From positions 1-64,000 of the forward strand of contig MEPC01000017.1 of the NCBI GenBank assembly GCA_001769655.1: a stretch of 64,000 nt of DNA, in the 5' to 3' direction. The position numbers and the translations under genes are program-made. The DNA comes from Bacteroidetes bacterium RIFCSPLOWO2_12_FULL_37_12 (GTDB lineage: Bacteria > Bacteroidota > Bacteroidia > 2-12-FULL-37-12). Below, in pieces: positions 1 through 8,871 of the stretch; position 1 is the stretch's first letter; each line of letters starts with the position of its first letter. The notes under the pieces were generated by a model. It saw nothing but the letters and a program-made list of their open reading frames with translations. It did not search any database and had not been told where the DNA came from.

Positions 1-76
1 CTCAATAAAGCGAAAAAAATCTATATTTGCAGGGTAATAATGGAGTAGATGAGTGCGTTATCCGGCTACCGAAGGT

Positions 77-3000
77 TTAGTTCAACATAACATTTGCGTA
101 ATCGAAGGTATTATCCTGGATACTTACTGCCTTTTGAATACCCAAAAGCACAATATTACATAGAGAATTACCTAAACTAAAACCATGAAAATTAACATCG
201 CTATTTACTCCAAAAAATGGATTGCGATAAAATTTATAATAAAAAGGTTCAAGCAAATGTGGATCTAAAACTGATACATTGTTTCCCGCTACATCTTTAC
301 AGGTAAAATTGCAAGAGACGATTCTACTTCCGTTATAATGAGGGTAGTCAAAAAATTTTACGCCTGTAAGGCACCTGTTGAAGGTACTTGAAATGGCTTT
401 GATAATACCACCTCCGAAGTTATTATCGTGGTCATTAGGTATAAAAAATGGTTCAATATCATTAGTAACTGTTAGTTTTGTTTTACCAAGTATTACACCG
501 TTGTAAGCATCTTCAACCTTGGAATTATTTAATAAGATAATTTGTCCCTGATCTGATTGCGAAGAACTGGAGGATTTACCCCAAACCTCAACCCCCTGCC
601 ACATCATTGGTACATTTTTCCCATTACAATTGCTAAATTCTATACCGCTTAATTGTGCGGCATTTAATCTTAAAAGCGCTCCTTGTATTGTGCTGCTAAT
701 ACCTGCTTCAACAATTACTTTTCCCTGAGGTCCAAACGCAATGGTTTTGTTGTTTACAAAGAGTTTTCCTCCTGCTTTAATGGTAAGGGTACCTTTAATA
801 TAAATGACACCACCTGTAGAGTTTAAAGTTGACGCATCTTGATTAGAGGAAGTGATTTCCAAATCAATGTAGTTATAAGGGAAATTGTTTAAACAATCAT
901 ACGTGGGAGAATAATCTCCAGCAGAAGAAATAATATAAATATTTTGTACCTCTTTATAGGAACAGTAACTGTTTGCTACGGTCAAACTTATCTGATAATA
1001 ACCCGAACCCCAGTAGGTAGAAAAAGTATGTGTTGCAACATTGCCATTATAGGTTGTACTACCTTCTGCATCCATAAAATCCCAGGTATAAGTTACTCCT
1101 GTAGCATTAGAAGATGTGTTAGTAAAGTTTACCGGTGTACCTACTATATTATCATATTTATTAAAAGTGAAAGAAGCGGCAGGCGTAGGATTAACCGTGA
1201 CAGTTAAAGAATGTAAAAAAGTATAACCAGTTGCATCTTGGGTGACAGTAACTGAGTAGGTGGTGGTTGTGGTTGGACTTGCTAAAGGGTTTGAATAAGT
1301 TGCATCACTCAAATCCTCGGAAGGAGACCATGAATAAGTGTAACCACGAAGCCCTTCACCTCCGATACCAATTGTCTCACCCTGGCAAATTGTTTGGTTG
1401 GTACCTGGGCATAGCAGAGGTGAAACCGTTACCGTAGCAGGCATTGGAGCCGATTGACATCCGTTTGCATCCGTTCCAACTACTGTATATTGTGTAGTGA
1501 CACTGGGTGTCACTGTAATGGTACTACCGGTCAAATTTCCCGGCTGCCACAAATAAGTACTCGCTCCGGTGGCGGTTAATGTTGAAGTACCACCTTGAGT
1601 ACAAATCGTTGAAGGATATGCAGTTACTTTTACATTGTTCAAGGCAGAATTGGAAACCGTAACCGTAACCGCCACCGGATCAGACTGGCACCCATTCACA
1701 TCCGTTCCTACCACCGTATATTGAGTAGTGACACTGGGTGTCACTGTAATAGTACTGCCGCTCAAATTTCCAGGCTGCCATAGATAAGTGCTGGCATCTT
1801 TTGCAGTTAAAACTGAGGATTGCCCTGGACAGATAGTTGCAGGACTTGCTGTTGCGCTTATAGTATTAAAGGTGGAGTTTGAAACTGTAACATCTGTTCC
1901 GATATTAACGGGGCATCCAAGATTGTCGGTATATGAATACATAATCGTGTGCGTTCCTGTACCGGCTGTGGTGGCACTAAATGAATATATTCCACTATTT
2001 AATTGTACTCCTGTTCCGGAAAATGTGCCCCCCGGAGGTGTGGCATAAACACTTAAGTCAGGTATCGTTTGGTTAATACATAAAGTAGAAGGTGTAATGT
2101 GAAATTGCCCGGCATTTTCTATGAGAGTTAATCTGATATCATCAATAAAAATATAAACAAAATTATTATTAACTGCATTGGCAATAACAAGGTATGTAAT
2201 CGGGATATTGCCAGTGTAAGGTGTAAGTGTGGTTTCATAATAATGCCACTCTAGTGTTGATGGGTAATTAATTTTTAACGTTGCCAAAATATTTGAAAGT
2301 GGAACCATTGGTGAGGAGCAAATAGGGGGCACAGTCCCAACTTCGCCTCCTATATTTATATCAGCAGTGAAATTTAATGAAGACCCCCAGGGTTTATTGG
2401 AAATTTTTGCCCAAAAACCTATATGATATGTATTATCTTTTGTTATTGGTAATAGTAGAGTATTTTGAATAGCTTCATTACTGCTAATTCCAACGAAATA
2501 ATTATTGTTTACAGAATATGCTTCGCCAACACCTGTTGGTATTTTTAAATTTTCAGAAACGCATTGTCTTGAAAATAAATCAGGTGTACAGCCAAATGGA
2601 GTCCAACAATCTATGGCAAGACCAGCCGTTGGATAATAATAATCATACGATCCACAACCTGTTGAATTCTCAAATCCACTGTTATTAATCAAATTGTTAC
2701 ACCCTTCAGGTGTACAATTACCATATAATACAAAAACAAAAATATAAGTAATATTTCCTCTGATATTTGAAGCATTGTTCCATGGAATATACTTTAAAAT
2801 AACCAAGCCAGGAGTGGCGCTCTGAAAATTTACTACCGTTGCTTTATCACCGGAAGTGGCGCTAAGCGTTCCATTTCTGCTTACAACTTGCAGACATTCA
2901 AAACGATCTGCTGAATGGTCGTTTCTTAATAAATCTGTAATAGGTATATCTTTATTAGTGGCACCGGTAAAAGTATAAATTCCATTAGTAATCCCATCAT

Positions 3001-5590
3001 TTACTCCAACCACCTGGTTTCTGGTACAAGACATATTAAAATCCCGATATGAATTAATGACTGTTGCATCGTTTCCAAAAGAGCTATTTGTAGAATAACC
3101 CAAATCGCATAATACCTTTCTTTCTTCTGGCTGGTAACGGCGTTTCATTATTCCTTTTAATACACTATTTGACATTACATAGTAAATATCTTCTTGATTG
3201 GTCCCAATACATTCATCTTCAAAATGACTTAAACTGCCACCACGTTCAAAACAAGCGGGGTTATAGACAGGAACATTTATACTGCCATTATTATATTTTA
3301 TAGCGTTGGTACAACTATAAGTGTCATTAATCTGAGCTCCTTCATTTAAATTACCTGGAAGAGTGCATTTGGGTGCAAGAGACGATGTTAGAACATTAGT
3401 ATTAAACGAATTATTATAAATTGAACAACCGGTTGTGTTGTTAATTAGCGAGTTTCCTTTCGCATCCTGAAGGAATAAATCATACCTTGAATAATAATCA
3501 AAACCTGTATTTAAAATACTGGTTCCATCCACATCAATCAGAGAAGCAAATCCTAAAGCATGAGTGAACTCGTGCAGTGCTACAGTATAAAGGTCTATAA
3601 GATTTGCAAAATTTGCGGGTTGGGCAGAAGTAAGATTTGTATTCCAGTTAACATCCGGGTTGTAAAAATTAAACGCCATCATACCATGATAATAATTAGC
3701 AGGAGCGCCGGGGTTTGTGCTTGAAGAAATTAATGGGTTAGCTACATTGGTATATGAATTAATTCCCGAAATAATTGTTTTCCATATTTCATTATCTATT
3801 ATTCCTCCCGATGCAGAGGCGCCGGATGGTGCCACATAAAATGGAGATGCAAGACCTCCTACATTATTTATATGGGGGTCAGTTACAATTTTGGAAATAT
3901 CCCTCACCCAAATATTTACTTTAACATTGTTAGTGGAACATGGAGAAATAATGAAGTTAGAAATATCATTAAGCAATTGGCAAATCACAGCTCGGCGTGC
4001 GTCATGCACATCGTTTCCAACTATATCCATTCCACAGTTAGGTTCAAAAACAACATTAAAATAACCGGCATCGCAGGTGTGTGAACTTATGCGTGCGGTT
4101 GAGTTATTTGGTTCTTCAACCATTATGTCTTTTAAGGAATATCTGTTTCCATAATTATCATGAATAACATCAAAGACCTTTCCTGGAGTTAATGAAGAAA
4201 TCGTATCCTGAACGGTAGTAACAGGAATGGCATCGTATATTACAGAAGTGACAGTAATATTCACGTCATCCGCATTACTGCAATTTTCTATAGATGCCGT
4301 TAATGTGTAGGTAAATGTTTCGTCTGAATTGCTATTATTTTGAAGAAAAAAAACAGGGTTTGAAATGTAGGAGTTGTCTAATCCTGTTACTGGCGACCAA
4401 CTATAACTAACTCCCGGCTCGAGATCTGAACCAATTTGAACAGACGTGCCACTTGCAATGGTAATATCGTTTCCTGCATTTGCTATTGGATTTAATACGG
4501 TAACAGTTACAACATCTTCCCCCATGCATCCTTGCCGGTCTGTCCCTGTAACTTTATATTGAGTGCTTGTTTCTGGACCCGCCGTGGTGCTTGCTTCCGT
4601 GGTAGTACTTAATCCGATGGAAGGGCTCCATGAATAATAATCAGCGCCGGAAGCGGTAAGTGTCACCGAAGAGCCGTAGCATATTGAAACATCATCTCCT
4701 GCCGAAACCGTTGTAAGTGGCACTACTTCCACAACAGTCAAATCAGTTGCACTGTTCCCTTGGTTATCAATAACAGTAAGTATATATTTTGTTGTTTGTA
4801 ATGGATTTGCCGTAGGGTGAGCAACGGTGGAATTACTTAACCCTTCTGCCGGTTCCCATAGATAGGAAATTGGATTTTTACCACCCAGAGAGGCGGGACT
4901 TCCTCCAATGGTAGTACTTCCTCCCATACAAATTGTTTTATCTTCTCCGGCATCGGCTTTTAACGGACAGTCAAACGATGCTTTTAGTTTATAAACCAAT
5001 CCGGCTTCAGAAAAGATGGCAACTTCCGCTAAGACCTCCCTGTTTAGAAATCCTGCAAGTTGTGCCACTTCATTTGCGTTGTGCTCATATTTCATAAACT
5101 GCCCAATTCGTTCAATCCGAAAAATATCGCCGGAGTTATAGGGTACGGGACCATACACTATCGTATTGTTTTCTTCAACGGTAAACGTTTGATTTTCGTG
5201 AAAATGAAAACAATGCCTGAAATCAGACAAGTCACCGGAACATGGGTCATTTACATCCCTGAAACCAAAGGCGTAGTTACTTGCTGTATTTCCCGGCACG
5301 TATTCAATTAGTCCGTGAGCGAAAGGCGCCATGGTACAATTAGAGTTTGCATAAGCATTACCCCACCCCTCTTCTACAGTTTTCAGTAATTGTTCATTTT
5401 CTGTTAAGATGATTCCATTTAGATTTTTATAAGAAACTTCAAATTCAGCAGTGTTTGAATTTCCGGTTGTCTGGGCATTTAATTTCGTGATGTTGGTGCA
5501 TAATCCCATAGATAAAATTATAATGGATAAAAAGATATTTGATATTGGATGTTTGATGTTTGATGTTTGAGAGCCAATATCTAATATCAA
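77..5590 (-). CDS. Large secreted Ig/PKD-repeat protein with a metzincin-like zinc protease domain
   Basis: The 1837 residues start with a signal-peptide-like segment ending near LNAQ (about residue 40). Next come several Ig/PKD-like modules of the type AG-D-x-IC-x-G (residues about 210-450). A metalloprotease-like segment follows, with HEFTH at 673-677 (context HEFTHALGF) and a candidate third zinc ligand H789 in SHFED, a spacing that recalls leishmanolysin-type metzincins. A tandem pair of nearly identical Ig modules lies at about 1250-1390, a PKD module near 1480, and a beta-helix-like tail from about 1560. I see no type IX C-terminal sorting domain: the reading frame stops inside the beta-helix-like part, so the protein may be truncated. 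The only usable upstream start is a TTG inside an inverted repeat. Surface location is inferred from the signal peptide and modules. The substrate is unknown. Confidence 0.75.
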   Translation of the reverse strand: MILDIGSQTSNIKHPISNIFLSIIILSMGLCTNITKLNAQTTGNSNTAEFEVSYKNLNGIILTENEQLLKTVEEGWGNAYANSNCTMAPFAHGLIEYVPGNTASNYAFGFRDVNDPCSGDLSDFRHCFHFHENQTFTVEENNTIVYGPVPYNSGDIFRIERIGQFMKYEHNANEVAQLAGFLNREVLAEVAIFSEAGLVYKLKASFDCPLKADAGEDKTICMGGSTTIGGSPASLGGKNPISYLWEPAEGLSNSTVAHPTANPLQTTKYILTVIDNQGNSATDLTVVEVVPLTTVSAGDDVSICYGSSVTLTASGADYYSWSPSIGLSTTTEASTTAGPETSTQYKVTGTDRQGCMGEDVVTVTVLNPIANAGNDITIASGTSVQIGSDLEPGVSYSWSPVTGLDNSYISNPVFFLQNNSNSDETFTYTLTASIENCSNADDVNITVTSVIYDAIPVTTVQDTISSLTPGKVFDVIHDNYGNRYSLKDIMVEEPNNSTARISSHTCDAGYFNVVFEPNCGMDIVGNDVHDARRAVICQLLNDISNFIISPCSTNNVKVNIWVRDISKIVTDPHINNVGGLASPFYVAPSGASASGGIIDNEIWKTIISGINSYTNVANPLISSSTNPGAPANYYHGMMAFNFYNPDVNWNTNLTSAQPANFANLIDLYTVALHEFTHALGFASLIDVDGTSILNTGFDYYSRYDLFLQDAKGNSLINNTTGCSIYNNSFNTNVLTSSLAPKCTLPGNLNEGAQINDTYSCTNAIKYNNGSINVPVYNPACFERGGSLSHFEDECIGTNQEDIYYVMSNSVLKGIMKRRYQPEERKVLCDLGYSTNSSFGNDATVINSYRDFNMSCTRNQVVGVNDGITNGIYTFTGATNKDIPITDLLRNDHSADRFECLQVVSRNGTLSATSGDKATVVNFQSATPGLVILKYIPWNNASNIRGNITYIFVFVLYGNCTPEGCNNLINNSGFENSTGCGSYDYYYPTAGLAIDCWTPFGCTPDLFSRQCVSENLKIPTGVGEAYSVNNNYFVGISSNEAIQNTLLLPITKDNTYHIGFWAKISNKPWGSSLNFTADINIGGEVGTVPPICSSPMVPLSNILATLKINYPSTLEWHYYETTLTPYTGNIPITYLVIANAVNNNFVYIFIDDIRLTLIENAGQFHITPSTLCINQTIPDLSVYATPPGGTFSGTGVQLNSGIYSFSATTAGTGTHTIMYSYTDNLGCPVNIGTDVTVSNSTFNTISATASPATICPGQSSVLTAKDASTYLWQPGNLSGSTITVTPSVTTQYTVVGTDVNGCQSDPVAVTVTVSNSALNNVKVTAYPSTICTQGGTSTLTATGASTYLWQPGNLTGSTITVTPSVTTQYTVVGTDANGCQSAPMPATVTVSPLLCPGTNQTICQGETIGIGGEGLRGYTYSWSPSEDLSDATYSNPLASPTTTTTYSVTVTQDATGYTFLHSLTVTVNPTPAASFTFNKYDNIVGTPVNFTNTSSNATGVTYTWDFMDAEGSTTYNGNVATHTFSTYWGSGYYQISLTVANSYCSYKEVQNIYIISSAGDYSPTYDCLNNFPYNYIDLEITSSNQDASTLNSTGGVIYIKGTLTIKAGGKLFVNNKTIAFGPQGKVIVEAGISSTIQGALLRLNAAQLSGIEFSNCNGKNVPMMWQGVEVWGKSSSSSQSDQGQIILLNNSKVEDAYNGVILGKTKLTVTNDIEPFFIPNDHDNNFGGGIIKAISSTFNRCLTGVKFFDYPHYNGSRIVSCNFTCKDVAGNNVSVLDPHLLEPFYYKFYRNPFFGVNSDVNFHGFSLGNSLCNIVLLGIQKAVSIQDNTFDYANVMLN

Positions 5591-5602
5591 ACATCCAACA
5601 TC
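5541..5602. repeat. AT-rich imperfect inverted repeat overlapping the start of the large secreted protein
   Basis: The arm at 5541-5562 and the arm at 5581-5602 are complementary at 19 of 22 positions. Both are built from short units such as gatgttt and gatatt. The arm nearest the gene supplies the TTG start and the first codons of the 1837-residue protein. Confidence 0.7.
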
Positions 5603-5704
5603 TAAAAGTATCGTGCGGTAAATTTGTGTGATTACAATGTTGGGTTTTCATGAGCGTAAAGGGTTAGGGTGAAATTTTTTAACTACACATTAAGCCCGAA
5701 AAAA

Positions 5705-5793
5705 ACTATTGCCACCAAAACACGAAATTGCACCAATAAGAAAATTAAATTATATTTTGTGAGATTTAGTGTTTTTGTGGCGAAAAAAATAGT
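5705..5793. repeat. Imperfect inverted repeat in the 5652-5903 intergenic gap
   Basis: Left arm 5705-5723 (actatt gccaccaaaacac) pairs with right arm 5769-5793 after a 5-nt bulge in the A/T run. It could fold into a terminator-like hairpin. I see no gene in the rest of the 250-bp gap apart from the promoter at 5885. Confidence 0.5.
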
Positions 5794-5884
5794 AAATTAT
5801 TTCATAAGTGCTTCAAATAAAAGGTAAATATACAACAAAGAATTGAGAAAAACAAGAAAAAAATAAAAAAATACTAAAAATTCA

Positions 5885-5892
5885 TAGATTTG
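5885..5892 (+). promoter_or_regulatory. Bacteroidota -7 box TAGATTTG upstream of the HhH-GPD gene
   Basis: The octamer matches TAnnTTTG and ends 11 nt before the ATG at 5904, which implies a very short leader. No clear -33 TTG was found. Confidence 0.45.
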
Positions 5893-5903
5893 TAAAGTTC
5901 TAC

Positions 5904-6542
5904 ATGCCAATCCCAATCCCCACGCTATATCATCAACTAGTTGAAAAACACGGTCCGCAGGGCTGGTGGCCTCTTCTTGGTTTGAAAAAATATCCTTCCG
6001 GGTATCATAAAAACAATTATGATTATCCTAAGAACGGTTTGCAGGTCTTTGAAATTGGAGTTGGTGCAATTCTTACCCAGAATTCCACCTGGAAAAATGC
6101 TGAGAAAGCATTAATAGCACTGAAAAATTCACATAATTTACATCCAAACAAAATTTTAAAACTCGAACAACCTGTCATTGCTGTCCTTATAAAATCAGCA
6201 GGGTACTTTAATCAAAAATCTTATTATCTGAAGAATTTCAGTAAATTTTTTCTAACCTTGAATGGGAAAACACCCACCCGTGAAAATTTATTGAATGTGA
6301 TTGGGATAGGTCCCGAAACTGCCGATTCTATTTTATTATATGCCTATAAAAAACCTCACTTTATTATTGACACTTATACACAACGGTTTTTAATCAGAAA
6401 TAAAATAATCCCGTCTAAACAGCCCTACGAAAAGTTAAAAAAAATGATGGAGGACGCAGTGTCACCGTATATCAAAATTTATCAGGAATTTCATGCGCTA
6501 ATTGTGGAAGAGGAGAAGAGGGTGGGAAAGATTAATGGTTAA
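5904..6542 (+). CDS. HhH-GPD DNA glycosylase, MagIII-like
   Basis: A 212-residue endonuclease III superfamily protein. The helix-hairpin-helix segment NVIGIGPETAD (about residues 131-141) is followed by the conserved catalytic aspartate in IIDTYTQR. At the position where endonuclease III has its lysine nucleophile this protein has Glu (GPETAD), and there are no C-terminal cysteines for a [4Fe-4S] cluster. Both features fit monofunctional 3-methyladenine glycosylases of the MagIII type rather than Nth. The expected role is excision of alkylated bases in base-excision repair in the cytoplasm. The length is normal for the family. It converges with the NirK-like gene downstream. Substrate specificity is inferred from motifs only. 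Confidence 0.75.
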   Translation: MPIPIPTLYHQLVEKHGPQGWWPLLGLKKYPSGYHKNNYDYPKNGLQVFEIGVGAILTQNSTWKNAEKALIALKNSHNLHPNKILKLEQPVIAVLIKSAGYFNQKSYYLKNFSKFFLTLNGKTPTRENLLNVIGIGPETADSILLYAYKKPHFIIDTYTQRFLIRNKIIPSKQPYEKLKKMMEDAVSPYIKIYQEFHALIVEEEKRVGKING

Positions 6543-6590
6543 TAATTTTTCCGCAAGATATTTTTTTCAGCAGATTTACTCACTACATAT

Positions 6591-8213
6591 TTATTTTCTT
6601 CTCAAAAAAAGACCTAATGCAATTATTATCGCCGACAATGAAAAACCCATTGTCCAATAATCTTTAGCAGAAGTATTTTTATTTTCTACTACGGTTATTT
6701 CACCGCGCATGTAAGGATGTGGAGTACATATATATTTCATCTCACCGGGAGTTTTAAATTCCTGCACAAAGGTTTCAGCATGCGCAAGCAAGGGGGACTT
6801 AAATTTGTCTTCACCTGAAATTGAAAAAATATCATGAATGCCGGCGTACTCCCCTTCAAAATATGAAAATACATCTTCATTTAACCATTTCACTTTTGTG
6901 CCTTTTGAAATCTGTATCCTCTTGGGAAAAAATGAATTTCCTATAATTTTTACAGTAACTTCCTTTGAATCCGGACCAAAAACAACTACCGGGTCTATGT
7001 CGGGTGTGCCCGGTTCAAAAGGCGATATTGTACGTAGAGATTTTTCCTTTAATTCTGCTAATTCTTTGGTTGAATACTCCGGACCATCTGCTTTTATCAT
7101 TACAGGTGTATCAGCATTTTTATCACACATAAGTATGCCAATGGCGCCACGGTCTGTTGAACCTACTGCATGAGACAACATCAGATATGCCCCTTCATCA
7201 GGCGGCATGCGAAAATCAAGAATCCATGAATCACTGGGACCCGCAAGGGCGCTTTGTCCTGAAGTAAATATATTTTCAGGGTTTCCCTGCCAATACGCAT
7301 AATCCCAGATTATTCCCACAATATGAAAAGTTGAAATCAAGTTAGGTCCCGCATTCAAAAAATAAATTCTTACAAAATCTCCGGGTTTAGCTTTGATAGG
7401 TTCGTCAACGTATCTGAAAATTTTACCATTAAATACCGTGTATAAGGGATGACCATCCACTGCCTCTTTTCCGCTGGAATAAAATTCGTGTTGTATAAGA
7501 TAAATTTCCACATCGGGTTTTTTCCCCATTACTTCCTCCATTTTGAATTTTTTCTTTGCTTTTACTACCATCATTCCGTATTGCCCGAAAATGATATGCA
7601 TAGGAATAGCATGCCCCCCCGGTGCACAATGGTACATATAAACCCCCGGATATGAAACTCTGAATTTAAATGATTTGATTTTCTCCGGTTCTATTTTTCC
7701 AAGGTATTTTGAGGTCTGTGTATATGCCATGTGTAATGAAGCCCCGTGCGGTATCTTCCCTTTGTTCTCAACAATAAATTCCACAATATCGCCTTCTGTT
7801 GCAAAAAAGGTGGGACCCGGTATTTTCTTATCTGTAGTAAAACCTTTGAACATTACCCCTTTCCCAATGTAAGATTCACCCTCTTCCAGAGAAATTTTAC
7901 AAATGACATCTGCTTTTGAGTCCTGTGGTACAAAGCTGGTAGGAGGAATGGAAAGTTTTGAATCTCTATCCATAATTTGAGGAAACAATGGGCTTGTTTG
8001 TGTTTTAAAACTTTTAGTTGCCGATACTGGAGCTGATAATGGCATCTGGTTATTCATAGCAAGAAGCATTTCCTTCGATACCAATGAACCGGAACGTTTT
8101 TCGTTTAGTTCCCTGGCAAACTGTTTATTGCAATAATCACAGGAAATAACGCCATGCGAAAGTGTCATTAACAATAATGACAGCAGAAGTGTTTTAATTA
8201 TTATTACTTTCAT
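6591..8213 (-). CDS. NirK-like multicopper protein with a third C-terminal cupredoxin domain and a membrane anchor
   Basis: A 540-residue exported protein: signal peptide 1-24, a CDYC pair at 25-28, two NirK-type cupredoxin domains (about 105-365), a third plastocyanin-like domain (about 415-510) and a C-terminal transmembrane helix (about 518-537). By motif alignment with NirK, the type 1 copper ligands are H156, C196 and H206, and the type 2 ligands are H161, H195 and H348. The second-shell His is H297. Two positions are unusual: the catalytic Asp of NirK is Ser159, and the axial Met position of type 1 copper is Gln211. The third domain keeps H460, C496, H499 and M502. The protein lies 56 nt downstream of a cytochrome c gene and near an FNR-like regulator. 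Nitrite reduction to NO is the obvious guess, but the substitutions make another oxidase or reductase activity possible. Confidence 0.75.
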   Translation of the reverse strand: MKVIIIKTLLLSLLLMTLSHGVISCDYCNKQFARELNEKRSGSLVSKEMLLAMNNQMPLSAPVSATKSFKTQTSPLFPQIMDRDSKLSIPPTSFVPQDSKADVICKISLEEGESYIGKGVMFKGFTTDKKIPGPTFFATEGDIVEFIVENKGKIPHGASLHMAYTQTSKYLGKIEPEKIKSFKFRVSYPGVYMYHCAPGGHAIPMHIIFGQYGMMVVKAKKKFKMEEVMGKKPDVEIYLIQHEFYSSGKEAVDGHPLYTVFNGKIFRYVDEPIKAKPGDFVRIYFLNAGPNLISTFHIVGIIWDYAYWQGNPENIFTSGQSALAGPSDSWILDFRMPPDEGAYLMLSHAVGSTDRGAIGILMCDKNADTPVMIKADGPEYSTKELAELKEKSLRTISPFEPGTPDIDPVVVFGPDSKEVTVKIIGNSFFPKRIQISKGTKVKWLNEDVFSYFEGEYAGIHDIFSISGEDKFKSPLLAHAETFVQEFKTPGEMKYICTPHPYMRGEITVVENKNTSAKDYWTMGFSLSAIIIALGLFLRRK

Positions 8214-8269
8214 GATTCATTTTGTTTTAAAATGTGAACATAACTTTTTTAAAGAGTATAATATGATTA

Positions 8270-8707
8270 CTAATTCTCTCCATCCATTTTTTTCAGATAT
8301 TGAATAATGTTCTCTGCACCCTCTTCTGTTATTCCCATTTTAGCCATTGGTACATTATTGTATTCCGCAAGCATTGCTTTGGCAGTGGCATCATTCTCGA
8401 TCATCTCGGCAGGATTCACAATCATTTCAATTAACCAGTCGGGCGTACGTCTTTTTGTAACACCCTGAAGTGCAGGACCTGTCGAGCGCGAATCAAATTT
8501 GTGACAAGTGACACAGTTTTTTTCAAATAACACTTTTCCTTTTTCGGCTTTATTATAATCCACGGCGTTTGAATAAACAGGCGCCTTTAAGCCAGCGGCT
8601 TCTGCGTCTGAATTCTGATTAGCGCAGGAGTTAATAATCAGCATACATACTAAGAACGCGACACTTATAAATAGTGTTATAAGCGTTTTGATTTTTGATG
8701 GGTTCAT
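8270..8707 (-). CDS. Lipoprotein mono-haem cytochrome c
   Basis: The 145 residues start with a hydrophobic segment and lipobox IINSC (Cys28), so the protein is probably anchored to a membrane facing the periplasm. One haem motif CVTCH lies at about residues 65-69, and a methionine in the VPMAKMG segment near the end is a likely axial ligand. The size fits class I cytochromes c. The gene precedes the NirK-like gene on the same strand with a 56-nt gap, so the two are probably cotranscribed. This cytochrome is a plausible electron donor to the copper protein. The upstream 164 nt hold a possible FNR-type operator. Confidence 0.85.
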   Translation of the reverse strand: MNPSKIKTLITLFISVAFLVCMLIINSCANQNSDAEAAGLKAPVYSNAVDYNKAEKGKVLFEKNCVTCHKFDSRSTGPALQGVTKRRTPDWLIEMIVNPAEMIENDATAKAMLAEYNNVPMAKMGITEEGAENIIQYLKKMDGEN

Positions 8708-8747
8708 TTTTTTTGGATTTATTAAATTTTACTATTTAATTTCAATA

Positions 8748-8825
8748 CAAAGTAATGAGATGCCCAATAGATGTAGAATGAAATCAGTCAATTAAAACGA
8801 TATATTAAACCATATTAATTAATAT
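8748..8825 (-). promoter_or_regulatory. Possible FNR-type operator and promoter of the cytochrome c/NirK-like operon
   Basis: In the 8708-8871 gap, reading towards the cytochrome gene, there is a weak -7-like TACTTTG (8748-8754). About 33 nt upstream of it lies the dyad TGA-N6-TCA (8779-8790), which has the half-site spacing of the CRP/FNR family and would be centred near -41. A perfect 14-bp palindrome, atattaattaatat, sits further upstream at 8812-8825. The assignment rests on spacing and the adjacent regulator gene. Confidence 0.3.
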
Positions 8826-8871
8826 CATTAAAACTGATCTGATTCAGGAAAAAATATGAGGAAAAGCAGAA

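Noticed and set aside
22..29. TATATTTG at the window start as a promoter
   Set aside because: It matches TAnnTTTG but no forward-strand gene follows within several kilobases.
5904..6542. Endonuclease III (nth) as the identity of the HhH-GPD gene
   Set aside because: The Lys nucleophile and the cluster cysteines of Nth are absent; MagIII-like fits better.
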